From: Alkalimarinus alittae
GTDB lineage: Bacteria > Pseudomonadota > Gammaproteobacteria > Pseudomonadales > Oleiphilaceae
DNA: 64,000 nt
Direction: 5' to 3'
NCBI RefSeq assembly: GCF_026016465.1
Contig: NZ_CP100390.1
Location: forward strand, 3,144,501-3,208,500
Positions 21,840 to 32,170 of the stretch are shown here, in pieces. The stretch's first letter is position 1, and every line of letters begins with the position of its first letter. Made by a program: the position numbers and the translations under genes. The notes under the pieces are model-generated. The model ran no database searches. It was not told the origin of the DNA and worked only from the letters and a program-made list of their open reading frames with translations.

Positions 21840-22094
21840 ATGGTTTCAGATTCCGAATTTAACCGCCTTTTCTGGCATAGCCGTCGAGGGATGCTTGAGC
21901 TAGACGTTCTACTTGTCCCTTTTCTTAAAGAAGCCTTTCGCGATTTACCACCCGAAGATCAAGCACGCTATGTAAAGCTACTTGAATGTGAAGACCAAGA
22001 CATGTTCGGATGGTTTATGCAAAAAGGAACACCAGAAGATCCAGACTTAGCCAAAATCGTTAAGATTATATTGGATCGTGTTCAACCTGAATAA
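21840..22094 (+). CDS. sdhE: FAD assembly factor SdhE
   Basis: SdhE helps attach FAD covalently to the succinate dehydrogenase flavoprotein. The 84-residue protein carries [19 protein letters not shown] (about 6-24) with the conserved RGM(L)E motif, the part that docks on the flavoprotein. The ATG at 21840 has AGGG ten bases upstream. The next gene starts inside its last codons, a pairing typical of sdhE-ygfX. Confidence 0.95.
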   Translation: MVSDSEFNRLFWHSRRGMLELDVLLVPFLKEAFRDLPPEDQARYVKLLECEDQDMFGWFMQKGTPEDPDLAKIVKIILDRVQPE

Positions 22095-22569
22095 CCTACA
22101 GATCACACCCTCTCCGCTGCTGTCAGCCATTAGTTTAGTAATACTCAGCAGCGGTTTGTTGGTCTTATATAATACAAACCTGCCAAGTTATATTTTTCTC
22201 GTGATGTCACTAGCAGGTATAATTATCGCATCCCACTTTATGGCTAAGTACGCACTATTGGCTCTTCCAACGTCAATTGTGCGCTTCGACTGTACAGATC
22301 AAATACTTTATCTAACCCAAAAGAACGGCCTACGCGTTAACGCTACCCCACTGCCTAGCACCTACATGACTTCAAAACTGTTGCTACTCGCGTGGAAGCC
22401 AAAAAAGCTTGAACATACAGGCAGGCTATCCCGCATACGAAATTATTTAATGCCCGCCAACCTAACCATCGTCAGTGCAAGCAATGTCTCGTCACAAGAG
22501 GATTTCCGACGGTTACGAGTTCTGCTAAAGTTCGGAAAACTAAACGCAATGTTAAAACCAAGTAGTTGA
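22078..22569 (+). CDS. YgfX (CptA)-like membrane protein
   Basis: A 163-residue protein with two adjacent N-terminal membrane helices (about 14-32 and 36-56) and a basic cytoplasmic tail. Position directly after sdhE, length and topology match the YgfX/CptA family, described in E. coli as the membrane partner of SdhE and proposed as a toxin acting on cytoskeletal proteins. Sequence resemblance is modest. It starts with GTG at 22078, overlapping sdhE by 17 bases, so coupled translation is likely. Confidence 0.75.
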   Translation: MFNLNNLQITPSPLLSAISLVILSSGLLVLYNTNLPSYIFLVMSLAGIIIASHFMAKYALLALPTSIVRFDCTDQILYLTQKNGLRVNATPLPSTYMTSKLLLLAWKPKKLEHTGRLSRIRNYLMPANLTIVSASNVSSQEDFRRLRVLLKFGKLNAMLKPSS

Positions 22570-22637
22570 AACATTTTCGTTCACCCTCATACATAGCTAA
22601 GCCACACTGCTAAATCCACCATGGAACTATCGACATC

Positions 22638-23687
22638 ATGAGTACGCAACTTTTAAACTGGCTTGCTGAGTCGGGTTACCCGATAGACAGCCAACAAACT
22701 GATAAAACAGAACGCCCTAGCTTCATAGCACCTTTGACCGAATATTCCGTTATACGGGTCTCTGGGCAGGATGCAGAAAAGTTTATGCAGGGACAGTTCT
22801 CGTGTGATGTAAGAGACGTAACAAGCGAACAGAGCCGAATGGGTACTGCAAATACTCCAAAAGGAAGAGCCTTTGCAGTATTTAGAATTGCTAAACAAGG
22901 TGATGACTATCTAATTCGTTTGCCAACAGCTATCGCAGAAGATTTCAGTCAACGTCTTAACAAGTACATTGTATTTTCAAAGGCAACCCTGGCACTCGAT
23001 GAAAACCTATGTGTTTTAGGTTTTTCAGGAGATTCAAACTTACTAAGCAACTCATTTAAAAGTACACATCCGCTCCCGACGGGGATTGATAGCAGTCTAA
23101 ATATAGAAGACAGCATAGTTGTTAAAGTACCCGCTAAAAAAGGCGCTCGCTTTGAGATCTTCTGCTCTATTGATACAGCAAAATCACTACTATCAAAACC
23201 ACAAGGTGAAGCACCTAGCGCTATCAACTTTGGTACACAGGCATTATGGAGCTGGGAAGATATTAGCGAAGGTGTCGCCGATATTTACCCTGAAACGCAA
23301 GAAAGCTTTGTTCCCCAAATGCTTAACCTTCAGCATTTAAACGCCATTAGCTTCAAAAAAGGGTGCTACACAGGGCAAGAAATCGTCGCTCGAATGAAGT
23401 ACCTTGGCAAACTAAAAAAAGAAATGTTCCTTCTAGCGGCCACCGGAACAAATGCGATAACGCCTGGAACCGATATATATGACAAAGAAAGCAACAAGAA
23501 AGTAGGTTCCGTTGTGCGCAGCATTTTCACTCACTCTAGCGTTCGCGGAAACGTCAACGACATTGCGTTATTAGCCGTGCTCGATATTGAGACTGCAAAA
23601 TCAAACAGGCCATTATCCCTAGAGAATGACAATTCAAGAACATTTCAATACCTCACCCTCCCCTACCAGAACAGTGAGGAGGGTTGA
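22638..23687 (+). CDS. ygfZ: Folate-binding protein YgfZ
   Basis: YgfZ is a GcvT-related tetrahydrofolate-binding protein needed for maintenance of some iron-sulfur enzymes. The 349-residue protein shows the signature KGCYTGQEIVARMKY (about 238-252) with the conserved cysteine, and the GQDAEKFMQGQFSCDV region near residue 42-57. It lies downstream of sdhE-ygfX on the same strand, as in several gammaproteobacteria. The length is close to the E. coli protein (326 residues). Confidence 0.93.
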   Translation: MSTQLLNWLAESGYPIDSQQTDKTERPSFIAPLTEYSVIRVSGQDAEKFMQGQFSCDVRDVTSEQSRMGTANTPKGRAFAVFRIAKQGDDYLIRLPTAIAEDFSQRLNKYIVFSKATLALDENLCVLGFSGDSNLLSNSFKSTHPLPTGIDSSLNIEDSIVVKVPAKKGARFEIFCSIDTAKSLLSKPQGEAPSAINFGTQALWSWEDISEGVADIYPETQESFVPQMLNLQHLNAISFKKGCYTGQEIVARMKYLGKLKKEMFLLAATGTNAITPGTDIYDKESNKKVGSVVRSIFTHSSVRGNVNDIALLAVLDIETAKSNRPLSLENDNSRTFQYLTLPYQNSEEG

Positions 23688-23827
23688 AAAGTCACCCAAT
23701 AGCGCCATCAAAAGGGTTTCAGCTGAACAACCCCCTAATAGTATTTTAATGTATAAAAAACGTTAGAAATCAAATACAAAAAAGAACCTTAATTAGCAGG
23801 CAATCTACTGAGATTCTGCTATAAATG

Positions 23828-23852
23828 ATAGTAGAAGAAACCCTTCTACTAT
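23828..23852 (+). other. Hairpin directly before the HDOD gene ribosome site
   Basis: Ten perfect base pairs (23828-23837 with 23843-23852) around a five-base loop, ending ten bases before the GAGGG ribosome site of the next gene. There is no T-run. It may stabilise the messenger or tune translation. Confidence 0.45.
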
Positions 23853-23870
23853 TAAATCAATGAGGGATCT

Positions 23871-24707
23871 ATGGCAGAGTTAGCCGACAAAATTAAAAGT
23901 GATTTACTTAGCGCAATTGAAAACGATTCACTCGTACTCCCGACATTACCGGAAGTGGCACTAAAAGTACGAGAAATCGCAGAAGACCCTGATTCATCTA
24001 TCGGACAATTAGTGGATGTTATTGGTGGTGACGCAGCACTGACCACACGCATCATTCGCGTCTGCAATAGTCCCTTACTAAGAGGGGCTCGAGAAATTGA
24101 AAACCTCAATATGGCCGTAGGCCGGCTAGGTATGACCTACACCAGCAACCTTGCTACAGGTCTAGCCATGGAGCAAATGTTCCAAGCTACATCTGAAATG
24201 GTTGATAAACGCATGCGTGAGGTATGGCAAAAAAGTACTGAAATAGCAGGCATTTGCCATGTACTGGCTTCACATTATACTAAATTAAAGTCAGACCAAG
24301 CGACGTTAGGGGGGCTAGTCTGCCAAATTGGCGTGCTTCCGATCCTCAAGTATGTTGAAGATAATGACATTCAAATTAGCAGTATAATGCTCGATAATAT
24401 TATCGACGAACTACACCCGTTAATTGGCTGTAAAATCCTTGAGAAATGGGACTTCCCTGAAGAGCTTAAAGGTATTCCAGAAGCGGTTAGAGACTTCAAT
24501 CGTACAGTTGCTAAAGTAGATTACGCCGATATTGTTATGGTCGCCAAACTTCAGTCCATTGCAGGTACTAACCACCCACATGCCGAAATGGATTGGACCC
24601 ATATATCTGCCTTTGGTCGCTTAGGCTTAGACCCAGAAGTTGATATGAGCGAATCCGAAGACTTATCAGACGAAATGGAAGCCGCCATGGCTTTATTGAA
24701 TAGCTGA
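23871..24707 (+). CDS. HDOD domain signalling protein
   Basis: A 278-residue single-domain HDOD protein (HD-related output domain, about residues 15-220). Family members lack the full metal-binding HD motif and act in regulatory cascades, often with cyclic-di-GMP or two-component systems. The typical entry LVLPTLPEVALKVREIAEDPDSS lies at about 21-43. The ATG at 23871 has GAGGG five bases upstream. No partner domain or neighbour fixes its role. Confidence 0.88.
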   Translation: MAELADKIKSDLLSAIENDSLVLPTLPEVALKVREIAEDPDSSIGQLVDVIGGDAALTTRIIRVCNSPLLRGAREIENLNMAVGRLGMTYTSNLATGLAMEQMFQATSEMVDKRMREVWQKSTEIAGICHVLASHYTKLKSDQATLGGLVCQIGVLPILKYVEDNDIQISSIMLDNIIDELHPLIGCKILEKWDFPEELKGIPEAVRDFNRTVAKVDYADIVMVAKLQSIAGTNHPHAEMDWTHISAFGRLGLDPEVDMSESEDLSDEMEAAMALLNS

Positions 24708-24752
24708 TAGACTAACGATGGTCGCCTTGCCTTATGCAGGGCGGCCAGCCAG

Positions 24753-25442
24753 CTAGACGCGCCAATCTATTTCAGGCTTTCCAATAGACGCTAAGTACTC
24801 ATTCGTTTTAGAAAAATGTCCGCACCCTAAAAAACCACGATGAGCAGATAATGGGCTTGGGTGAGGTGCCTCTAAAACACAATGCCGCTCACGCTCAATT
24901 AAAGCACCCTTCTTCTGCGCGTAACTCCCCCAAAGCAAAAAAACCAAGTTATCTTTTTTCTCATTAAGCGATGCGATCACCTTATCGGTAAACATTTCCC
25001 AACCTTTCTTTTGATGCGCCCCTGCGTTAGCCTGTTCAACCGTTAGCACCGCGTTTAGCAACAAGACACCTTGATCACTCCAAGACGTTAAGCAGCCATG
25101 GGAAGGTCTAGCGATACCAATATCACGCTCAATTTCTTTGTAGATATTAACCAAGGAAGGGGGGACTTTTACACCCGATTGAACCGAGAAGCTTAATCCG
25201 TGCGCCTGCCCAATCCCGTGATACGGGTCTTGCCCGAGGATCACCACTTTTGCATCATCAAAGTGGGTGTGATTAAAGGCATTAAATACTTGAGATTCAG
25301 GCGGGTAAATAACCTTTCCAGCTTGTTTTTCACTGGCTAAAAAGGCGTGTAATGATTTCATATATGGCTGATTAAACTCAGATACCAATACGTTTTGCCA
25401 TGATTCATGCAAGGCGTCAGACATTTGAGTTAAACCAACCAT
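24753..25442 (-). CDS. ung: Uracil-DNA glycosylase
   Basis: Ung removes uracil from DNA to start base-excision repair. The 229-residue protein contains the water-activating loop [17 protein letters not shown] (about 68-84) and the leucine-insertion loop [13 protein letters not shown] (about 191-203). The start may instead be the second Met at 25424 (223 residues), which aligns better with known N-termini; neither has a clear ribosome site. It is convergent with the HDOD gene. Confidence 0.96.
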   Translation of the reverse strand: MVGLTQMSDALHESWQNVLVSEFNQPYMKSLHAFLASEKQAGKVIYPPESQVFNAFNHTHFDDAKVVILGQDPYHGIGQAHGLSFSVQSGVKVPPSLVNIYKEIERDIGIARPSHGCLTSWSDQGVLLLNAVLTVEQANAGAHQKKGWEMFTDKVIASLNEKKDNLVFLLWGSYAQKKGALIERERHCVLEAPHPSPLSAHRGFLGCGHFSKTNEYLASIGKPEIDWRV

Positions 25443-25484
25443 AGCGAGTGTCTCATTCAGTTATCGAACAATGCGCTAAACGAA

Positions 25485-26999
25485 TTACCCTCGAGGTTTC
25501 ATGTGAGGGAATAAAATAACATCTTTAATGGTATGGCTATTGGTGAACAGCATGACCAAACGATCTATCCCAATCCCCTCACCTGCTGTAGGAGGAAGAC
25601 CGTGTTCTAGGGCTCGAATATAGTCGTCATCAAAATGCATCGCTTCATCATCGCCGGCATCTTTTTCTTCTACTTGCTGACGGAAGCGCTCTGCTTGGTC
25701 TTCAGCATCATTCAATTCTGAGAAGCCATTGGCAATTTCACGACCACCTACGAAGAATTCAAAGCGATCTGTTACAAACGAGTCATCATCGTTACGACGT
25801 GCTAACGGCGAGACTTCTGTAGGGTATCGAGTGATAAATGTTGGCTGATCCAAACGGTGCTCAACGGTTTTCTCGAAAATTTCAATTTGAATTTTTCCAA
25901 GCCCCCACCCCGACTTAACATCAATACCTAAATTCTCAGCAACCTTCGTTGCACTCTCTAACGTGTCGATATCCGCTGCAGATAATTCAGGGTTAAAGTG
26001 TAGAATCGAATCAAATACAGATATGCGCCAAAACGGCTTACCAAGATCATATTCAGCATCGCCATAAGGAAGCGTTGTAGTCCCTAATACGTCTTTAGCG
26101 ATAGTACGTAACATATCTTCAGTAAGATCCATTAGGTCATTGTAGTCAGCATAGGCCTGATAAAATTCAATCATCGTGAATTCAGGATTATGTCGAGTAG
26201 ACAGCCCTTCATTACGGAAGTTTCTATTGATCTCAAAAACCTTTTCAAAACCACCTACAACCAAACGCTTTAAATACAATTCTGGCGCAATACGGAGATA
26301 CATATCCATATCCATCGCATTATGCTTTGTAATAAAAGGCTTAGCCGTCGCACCGCCAGGTATGACCTGTAGCATAGGGGTTTCTGCTTCCATAAAGCCC
26401 CGATCTTCTAGATAACGGCGCATTGAATTGATGATTTTTGAGCGAATAAGAAACGTATTGCGTGTTTCTTCGCTAATAATCAAATCAACATAGCGCTGAC
26501 GATACTTAGCTTCTTGATCTGCAAGACCATGAAATTTCTCAGGTAGAGGACGCAGCGCCTTGGTTAAAATGCGCAGTTTATCAACCTCGACAACCTCAAC
26601 ATACAGGTCGCCTTTACCCGATTTCTGCAATATGCCAGAAGCGCCAACAATGTCGCCAATATCAAGATTAGTCCAAGCTTCAGAGTCTTTCTGCAGTTTT
26701 TTACCCAAGTAGCACTGGATAGAGCCGCTCATATCCTGAACACCGACAAACGGACCACCACGGCGCATTACGCGTCCTGCAACACTAACAGGCTTAGCCA
26801 GCTCAGCAAGTGCCTCTTTATCTAGATGACCAAACGCTTTCTGCAGCTCACCTGCCATATCATCACGGCGGAAGTCATTAGGGTGACCGTTAGATTTACA
26901 GCCTTCACGAAGCTTAGATAGCTTTCCTCGACGCTCGGCCACTAACTTGTTTTCGTCTTGCTGAATCTGATTTTCTTCGTTCATGGTGTCTTTGCTCAT
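25485..26999 (-). CDS. lysS: Lysyl-tRNA synthetase, class II
   Basis: Charges tRNA(Lys). The 504-residue protein has the N-terminal OB-fold anticodon-binding domain (about 60-175, [20 protein letters not shown]) and the class II catalytic core with motif 2 ([15 protein letters not shown]) and motif 3 ([12 protein letters not shown] near the C-terminus). It begins four bases after the prfB stop, and the prfB-lysS pair is conserved in gammaproteobacteria. Confidence 0.98.
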   Translation of the reverse strand: MSKDTMNEENQIQQDENKLVAERRGKLSKLREGCKSNGHPNDFRRDDMAGELQKAFGHLDKEALAELAKPVSVAGRVMRRGGPFVGVQDMSGSIQCYLGKKLQKDSEAWTNLDIGDIVGASGILQKSGKGDLYVEVVEVDKLRILTKALRPLPEKFHGLADQEAKYRQRYVDLIISEETRNTFLIRSKIINSMRRYLEDRGFMEAETPMLQVIPGGATAKPFITKHNAMDMDMYLRIAPELYLKRLVVGGFEKVFEINRNFRNEGLSTRHNPEFTMIEFYQAYADYNDLMDLTEDMLRTIAKDVLGTTTLPYGDAEYDLGKPFWRISVFDSILHFNPELSAADIDTLESATKVAENLGIDVKSGWGLGKIQIEIFEKTVEHRLDQPTFITRYPTEVSPLARRNDDDSFVTDRFEFFVGGREIANGFSELNDAEDQAERFRQQVEEKDAGDDEAMHFDDDYIRALEHGLPPTAGEGIGIDRLVMLFTNSHTIKDVILFPHMKPRG

Positions 27000-27003
27000 C
27001 GAA

Positions 27004-28102
27004 TTAAAGCCCTTGCTTCAAACTTGCTTCTATAAACTGGTCCAAACTGCCATCCAAAACCGCGTTGCAGTTACTGGTTTCGACATTGGTGCGTAAGTCT
27101 TTGATACGGGAGGAATCAAGTACATATGATCTAATCTGGCTCCCCCACCCGATATCTGATTTGGTATCTTCAGTGGCCTGCGCGGCCTCTGTGCGTTTTA
27201 GCATTTCCATCTCGTAAAGCTTTGCTCGTAATTGCTGCATCGCTTTATCTTTATTCTGGTGCTGTGAACGCTGATTCTGACACTGTACTACGATCCCACT
27301 CGGTTCATGGGTAATTCGCACCGCTGAGTCAGTGGTGTTAACGTGCTGACCACCTGCACCACTAGAGCGATAAGTATCAACTCTTAGGTCAGACGGATCT
27401 ATTTCTATTTCTACATCGTCATCAATTTCGGGGGATATAAACACCGACGCAAACGACGTATGGCGTCGGCTCCCTGAGTCAAATGGTGATTTACGAACCA
27501 GACGATGAACGCCGGTTTCTGTTCGCAACCAGCCAAACGCATATTCACCGGTAATTTGTAATGTTGCGCCCTTTATACCCGCTACGTCCCCTGCAGATAC
27601 TTCAATAATTTCTGCTTTAAAACCTTTTTGCTCTGCCCATCGTAAGTACATACGTAAGATCATGCTAGCCCAGTCTTGAGCTTCTGTTCCGCCAGACCCT
27701 GACTGTATATCCAAATACGCGTTATTCGCATCCATTTCGCCTGAAAACATACGCCGAAACTCGAGCTCATCCAACTGCTTTTGCAGCACTGCTAACTCTT
27801 CTTCTACTTCGGCGACAATGGCTTCATCTTGCTCTTCAACGGCGATATCCAACAATTCCTGAGCGTCATCGAGGCCACTGGCCAAGTCTTCGATAGTTTT
27901 AACGACACCCTCTAAGACTGATCGCTCTTTACCTAGCGCCTGTGCATTTTTTGGGTCATCCCAAACACTTGGCTGCTCTAACTCGCGCTCTACTTCAACA
28001 AGACGCTCTTTCTTGGTATCAAAGTCAAAGATACCCCCTAAGAGTCTCGTTTCGACTCCTATAATCTTTGATCGCTTGAACGATTGGATTAACTTCCAAC
28101 AT
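27004..28102 (-). CDS. prfB: Peptide chain release factor 2, with programmed +1 frameshift
   Basis: RF2 ends translation at UAA and UGA. The gene is in two frames: 28102 down to 28028 encodes 25 residues from ATG ([14 protein letters not shown] and on to RGYL), then an in-frame TGA at 28025-28027 is bypassed by slipping past A28027 (plus-strand base), and reading continues from 28026 to 27004. The product is 365 residues, the E. coli length. The GGQ peptide-release motif is in [10 protein letters not shown] and the anticodon-like SPF in KSPFDSG. The frame-shift lets low RF2 levels raise its own synthesis. Confidence 0.96.
28024..28039 (-). promoter_or_regulatory. prfB programmed frameshift site
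   Basis: On the minus strand AGGGGG, three bases, CTT, then TGAC. This is the classic RF2 arrangement: an internal Shine-Dalgarno-like sequence three bases before a slippery CUU followed by UGA C. Ribosomes stall when RF2 is scarce and shift +1. Confidence 0.95.
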
Positions 28103-28341
28103 ATAAAATGGACTCACTTAAACATAGCAACTATAAAGGTGGGGTATTCTAAACGATTTGCCTTCAATGGGAAAATCAACTTTGCACGATCAACCACTTA
28201 GAAACCTGCAGAAGGGGAATAACTATCTTTTTATGACCTGTTCTTTTAGAATCGCCAAATTTACACCCTATTGCGCTTTCGTCACTGCTGACGTAGCTTC
28301 ATTCGTACAGTTTCAGACTCTATTCTTTCAAGAGACCACTT

Positions 28342-28749
28342 ATGGCAGATAGTATTGATATAAAAGTTAGGGGATATCATCTCGATATTTACGGTCATGT
28401 TAACAATGCCCGCTACCTAGAGTTTTTAGAAGAAGCGCGTTGGTCGTTTTTTGACCACCACAATACCCTAGAGGTATTTGCTGAATTTAAACTTGCGTTT
28501 GTCTTGGTTAATATCAACATTAACTACCGACGACCTGGGTTCCCTGATGATGTATTGCATATCACCACCAAGGTCGAGTCTATTGGCAATAAGAGCTGTA
28601 AAGTTAGCCAAAAAATTGTATTGAGCGGAACCGATGAAATCGTAGCAGACGCTATTATCACGTTTGCACTCATGGACATGAACACCAATAAAGCCGTCGT
28701 GATTGAAGGCGACGTTAGGCAGAAGTTGAGCAATATGATTGCTAATTAA
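28342..28749 (+). CDS. Acyl-CoA thioesterase, 4HBT hot-dog family
   Basis: A 135-residue hot-dog fold thioesterase of the YbgC/FadM type. The active-site stretch YGHVNNARYLEFLEEARW (about 17-34) has the Asn-rich motif in which FadM-like enzymes place a catalytic aspartate; here the position just before Ile-Tyr-Gly-His is Asp15. The substrate is probably a fatty acyl-CoA, but it cannot be read from sequence. It is the only plus-strand gene between ung and the ffh operon and is divergent from prfB. Confidence 0.88.
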   Translation: MADSIDIKVRGYHLDIYGHVNNARYLEFLEEARWSFFDHHNTLEVFAEFKLAFVLVNININYRRPGFPDDVLHITTKVESIGNKSCKVSQKIVLSGTDEIVADAIITFALMDMNTNKAVVIEGDVRQKLSNMIAN

Positions 28750-28761
28750 TGACCCTACATT

Positions 28762-28855
28762 TGTAGTCTTAGTGCAGGGCAGCGGAATCAGGGGTTATAG
28801 GTAACCTTAAGCACCCTCCTTGATTCCGGTCGTACCTCCCTTCATCACGACTACA
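28762..28855. repeat. Nested inverted repeats in convergent gap
   Basis: An outer pair (28762-28768 with 28849-28855, seven bases) brackets an inner pair (28784-28790 with 28821-28827, seven bases). The structure fills most of the gap between the converging thioesterase and recJ genes and may act as a two-way terminator, although no T-run follows. Confidence 0.4.
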
Positions 28856-28863
28856 GTTTATAA

Positions 28864-30615
28864 TCAAATCGCTTCTAAATATTGCACCATCAACTGCAGA
28901 CTTTTACGCCCTCTAAACTCGTTGACATCAGGGCGGTAAGCCACTTTAACTTTTTTCAATTCAGCTTCTCGGCCCACCCAGTCGCTATTAAACTCGATGC
29001 CATCAATAAGCAAGTCTGTGCCTTCTACCTGTAGCAACAATTTAAGATGCTTAGCGCCTACGATTCTCGCCTGAACAACCTCAAACACACCATCATAAAC
29101 GGGCTCTAAAAAGTTCTGCCCCCAAGGACCAGCCTTTCTAAGCACTTCAGCGGTACTGACATTTAACTCATGAACGGCCAACTCACCATCGCTCACTATA
29201 ACGGCTTCCAAGTTGCTTTCATCTAATTCTTCACGCACGACCTCATCAAAAGCGTGAGCGAAAGCCTCATAGTTTTTACCCGCAATCGTCATGCCTGCAG
29301 CCATTGAATGCCCTCCAAACTTACTCAATAACGACGGATACCGAGTAGCAACACGGTCTAGCGCATCCCTAATATGTAATCCGGCAATTGATCGTGCAGA
29401 CCCTTTCAGCTCTACACAATCATCATCTGCAGGCGCAAACGCAATCACAGGACGATGAAATTTCTCTTTCATTCGTGATGCCAAAATACCTATCACACCT
29501 TGGTGCCAAGTTTCATCGTATAAGCACATCCCCCAAGGGAGTGCACTGTTATCAGACTCACTATTCGTTTGATTAAGCTCATCAACTAATACAGAGGCAT
29601 GCGCTTTCATCTCGCCTTCAATTTGCTTGCGCTCTTGATTGAGCTCGTCTAATCGAAGGGCAATTTGTCTCGCCTTTAAGGGGTCATCACACAGCAAGCA
29701 TTCAATGCCAATCGACATATCATCAAGCCTGCCAGCCGCATTTAACCTTGGGCCAACGACAAACCCCAGATCAGAGGCGGCCAGATTACGATAATCTTTG
29801 CCCGCCACATCTATAAGCGCCAGAATACCTGGTCGCGCCTTCCCTGCTCTAATGCGACGAATACCCTGCTCCACCAGAATACGGTTATTAGCATCAAGCG
29901 GCACAACGTCAGCAATCGTTCCCAGCGCTACAAGATCTAATAAGCTCGCCAAGTTAGGCTCTACAATCCCTGTTCGCTCAAACCATAATGACTCTCTTAA
30001 CTCTCGCCGCAAGTCACTCATGACATAAAAAATAACCCCGACACCGGCCGCCGATTTACTAATAAATTCGCAACCAGGCTGATTAGGATTCACGATCGCA
30101 TCGGCATCTGGCAGTGTATTACCAGGTAAATGGTGGTCCGTGACGACGACAGAAATACCGAGTTTATTAGCCGCGGCAACACCTTCACAGCTCGCAATAC
30201 CATTATCAACCGTAACCAATACGTCAGGACTAAATGCTTTGGCCACCTCAACGATTTCAGGCGTTAGCCCGTAACCATACTCGAAACGATTTGGAACCAA
30301 ATAATCAACCGATGTAGCTCCCATCATTTTAAGCGCTAAAGTAGCCACCGATGTACTAGTGGCCCCGTCACAATCAAAATCGCCGACTATCAATATACGA
30401 CGCTGATGCTGAACAGCATCAGCCAAAATCTTCGACGCAGCAGCAATTCCTTTTAAGTGCTCGGTTGTGGCTAATCGAGACAAGGTATATTCCAATTCCT
30501 CAATCGTATTAACCCCTCGCGCTTTGTAAGCCCGCTGCAGGAACTCAGGAATATGCGCCCATGACGCAGAGGCTTGAACAGGTTCTATGTTTCTTCTGAC
30601 TATTTTTTTCTGCAT
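28864..30615 (-). CDS. recJ: Single-stranded-DNA exonuclease RecJ
   Basis: RecJ degrades single-stranded DNA 5' to 3' in recombination and mismatch repair. The 583-residue protein has the DHH core: VGDFDCDGATSTS (about 78-90), VTVDNGIAS, VTDHHLPG and NPNQPGC, and the DHHA1 domain (KFGGHSMAAGMT), ending with the OB fold. It is close to the usual length. The thrC terminator lies between thrC and its start, so recJ probably has its own promoter. Confidence 0.97.
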   Translation of the reverse strand: MQKKIVRRNIEPVQASASWAHIPEFLQRAYKARGVNTIEELEYTLSRLATTEHLKGIAAASKILADAVQHQRRILIVGDFDCDGATSTSVATLALKMMGATSVDYLVPNRFEYGYGLTPEIVEVAKAFSPDVLVTVDNGIASCEGVAAANKLGISVVVTDHHLPGNTLPDADAIVNPNQPGCEFISKSAAGVGVIFYVMSDLRRELRESLWFERTGIVEPNLASLLDLVALGTIADVVPLDANNRILVEQGIRRIRAGKARPGILALIDVAGKDYRNLAASDLGFVVGPRLNAAGRLDDMSIGIECLLCDDPLKARQIALRLDELNQERKQIEGEMKAHASVLVDELNQTNSESDNSALPWGMCLYDETWHQGVIGILASRMKEKFHRPVIAFAPADDDCVELKGSARSIAGLHIRDALDRVATRYPSLLSKFGGHSMAAGMTIAGKNYEAFAHAFDEVVREELDESNLEAVIVSDGELAVHELNVSTAEVLRKAGPWGQNFLEPVYDGVFEVVQARIVGAKHLKLLLQVEGTDLLIDGIEFNSDWVGREAELKKVKVAYRPDVNEFRGRKSLQLMVQYLEAI

Positions 30616-30646
30616 AGGATTAACAAGTCTGGATCTCTAAATACAA

Positions 30647-30669
30647 AAAGAGGGCATAAAGCCCTCTTT
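30647..30669 (-). terminator. Terminator after hom-thrC
   Basis: Nine base pairs (30647-30655 with 30661-30669) around a five-base loop. The minus strand continues CTCTTTTTG. It lies 31 bases past the thrC stop and before the recJ start. Confidence 0.75.
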
Positions 30670-30699
30670 AAACAATTGGTTCTATTTTAAAAATTCTAA

Positions 30700-32115
30700 T
30701 CAGACGGCTTTATTATGCTTACCGTGAGTCTTTACATAACCTTGAACAGCCCCAAGACTGTTTTCAATGACTGTATAAGACTCTTCTCGGTCAAACAAGT
30801 CAGCCAAATGATGTGGCAACTCAGGCGTTACACCTGCACCCGACTTCTCGACCGCTTCAGGAAACTTAACAGGGTGAGCGGTTGCAAGCGTGACCATAGG
30901 CACAGATGCGTCTCTTCGGCACTGTCTGGCCGACTCAACGCCAATCGCTGTATGTGGATCAAGCAACTCTTCAGACTCATCGAAAACAGTTTTGATAGTC
31001 TCACAGGTTTTTTCATCATCAACCGTAAAGCTATCAAATAACGTTCTGGCGGCTTTCCAACGATAGTCATCGATAGAAACAGATGCATCAGACTTAAAGC
31101 TTTCCATCAAGGCAGCAAGCGCTTTTCCATCGCGACCATATAGATCAAATAATAGCCTCTCAAAGTTACTGGATACCATAATATCCATGCTTGGCGAGAG
31201 CGTATGATGTAGTACCTCAGGGCTGTACTTATTTTCACTAATAAAGCGATGCAAAATATCGTTCTTATTAGTCGCAACAATCAGTTGGTTGATTGGCAGC
31301 CCCATATTTCGGGCAAGATAACCCGCAAATATATCTCCAAAATTCCCAGTCGGTACCGAGAAAGAAACACTACGATGCGGCCCGCCCAACGCTAGAGACG
31401 CGTGGAAGTAATATACGATTTGAGCCATTATTCTAGCCCAGTTGATCGAGTTCACAGCGACTAAGCGGCTTTTTCCTTCAAGGAAGGACTGATCGCCAAA
31501 GCTTTCTTTAACCATTTGCTGACAGTCATCAAAGTTACCTTCTACTGCCAGGTTATGGATATTGTCGCCCTTTATCGTGGTCATCTGCTTACGCTGCACA
31601 TCAGACACTCGATTATGAGGATGCAAAATAAAGATATCGACATTTTTACAACGACGACAGCCCTCAATAGCCGCAGACCCTGTATCACCAGAGGTAGCCC
31701 CCAAAATAACAACATGCTCTTTACGCTTTTCAAGAACATAGTCGAGTAAACGACCTAGTAACTGTAATGCAAAATCTTTAAAGGCTAATGTTGGTCCATG
31801 AAACAACTCCATGACCCACTCATTACGATCTAGTTGAGTTAACGGTGCAACAGCTTTGTGAGCAAATGCTTCTTCGTAAGTATCTCGAAGCATCTCTCGA
31901 AAATCTGGCTCAGGAATTGAACCTTCAACAAACGGGAACATGACATTGAATGCGAGATCGGTATACGACAAACCTGCCCATGACGCAATTTCTTCATGAG
32001 TAAAACGAGGAAGCACCTCAGGCACGTATAGTCCACCATCTGACGCCAACCCTGTCAGAAGCACCTCTTCAAAATTCAATGCAGGCGCACTGCCTCGAGT
32101 ACTAATATATTTCAC
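30700..32115 (-). CDS. thrC: Threonine synthase
   Basis: Converts O-phosphohomoserine to threonine with pyridoxal phosphate. The 471-residue product has the PLP-lysine motif GPTLAFKDFALQ (about 109-120) and the glycine-rich phosphate loop GATSGDTGSAA (about 143-153). It matches the long gammaproteobacterial type II form (Pseudomonas ThrC is of similar size). It follows hom by 55 bases, so the two are probably cotranscribed; the kinase step gene thrB is not in this window. Confidence 0.97.
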   Translation of the reverse strand: MKYISTRGSAPALNFEEVLLTGLASDGGLYVPEVLPRFTHEEIASWAGLSYTDLAFNVMFPFVEGSIPEPDFREMLRDTYEEAFAHKAVAPLTQLDRNEWVMELFHGPTLAFKDFALQLLGRLLDYVLEKRKEHVVILGATSGDTGSAAIEGCRRCKNVDIFILHPHNRVSDVQRKQMTTIKGDNIHNLAVEGNFDDCQQMVKESFGDQSFLEGKSRLVAVNSINWARIMAQIVYYFHASLALGGPHRSVSFSVPTGNFGDIFAGYLARNMGLPINQLIVATNKNDILHRFISENKYSPEVLHHTLSPSMDIMVSSNFERLLFDLYGRDGKALAALMESFKSDASVSIDDYRWKAARTLFDSFTVDDEKTCETIKTVFDESEELLDPHTAIGVESARQCRRDASVPMVTLATAHPVKFPEAVEKSGAGVTPELPHHLADLFDREESYTVIENSLGAVQGYVKTHGKHNKAV

Positions 32116-32170
32116 AGTCTGTTCCCATTAATCATTTAAAATAATTGGCTATATTTACAAAAATGCCTAA

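Noticed and set aside
28025-28027. In-frame stop in prfB suggesting a pseudogene
   Set aside because: It is the programmed frameshift site, with SD-like AGGGGG and CTT-TGA-C in the right spacing, and the joined protein has the normal 365 residues.
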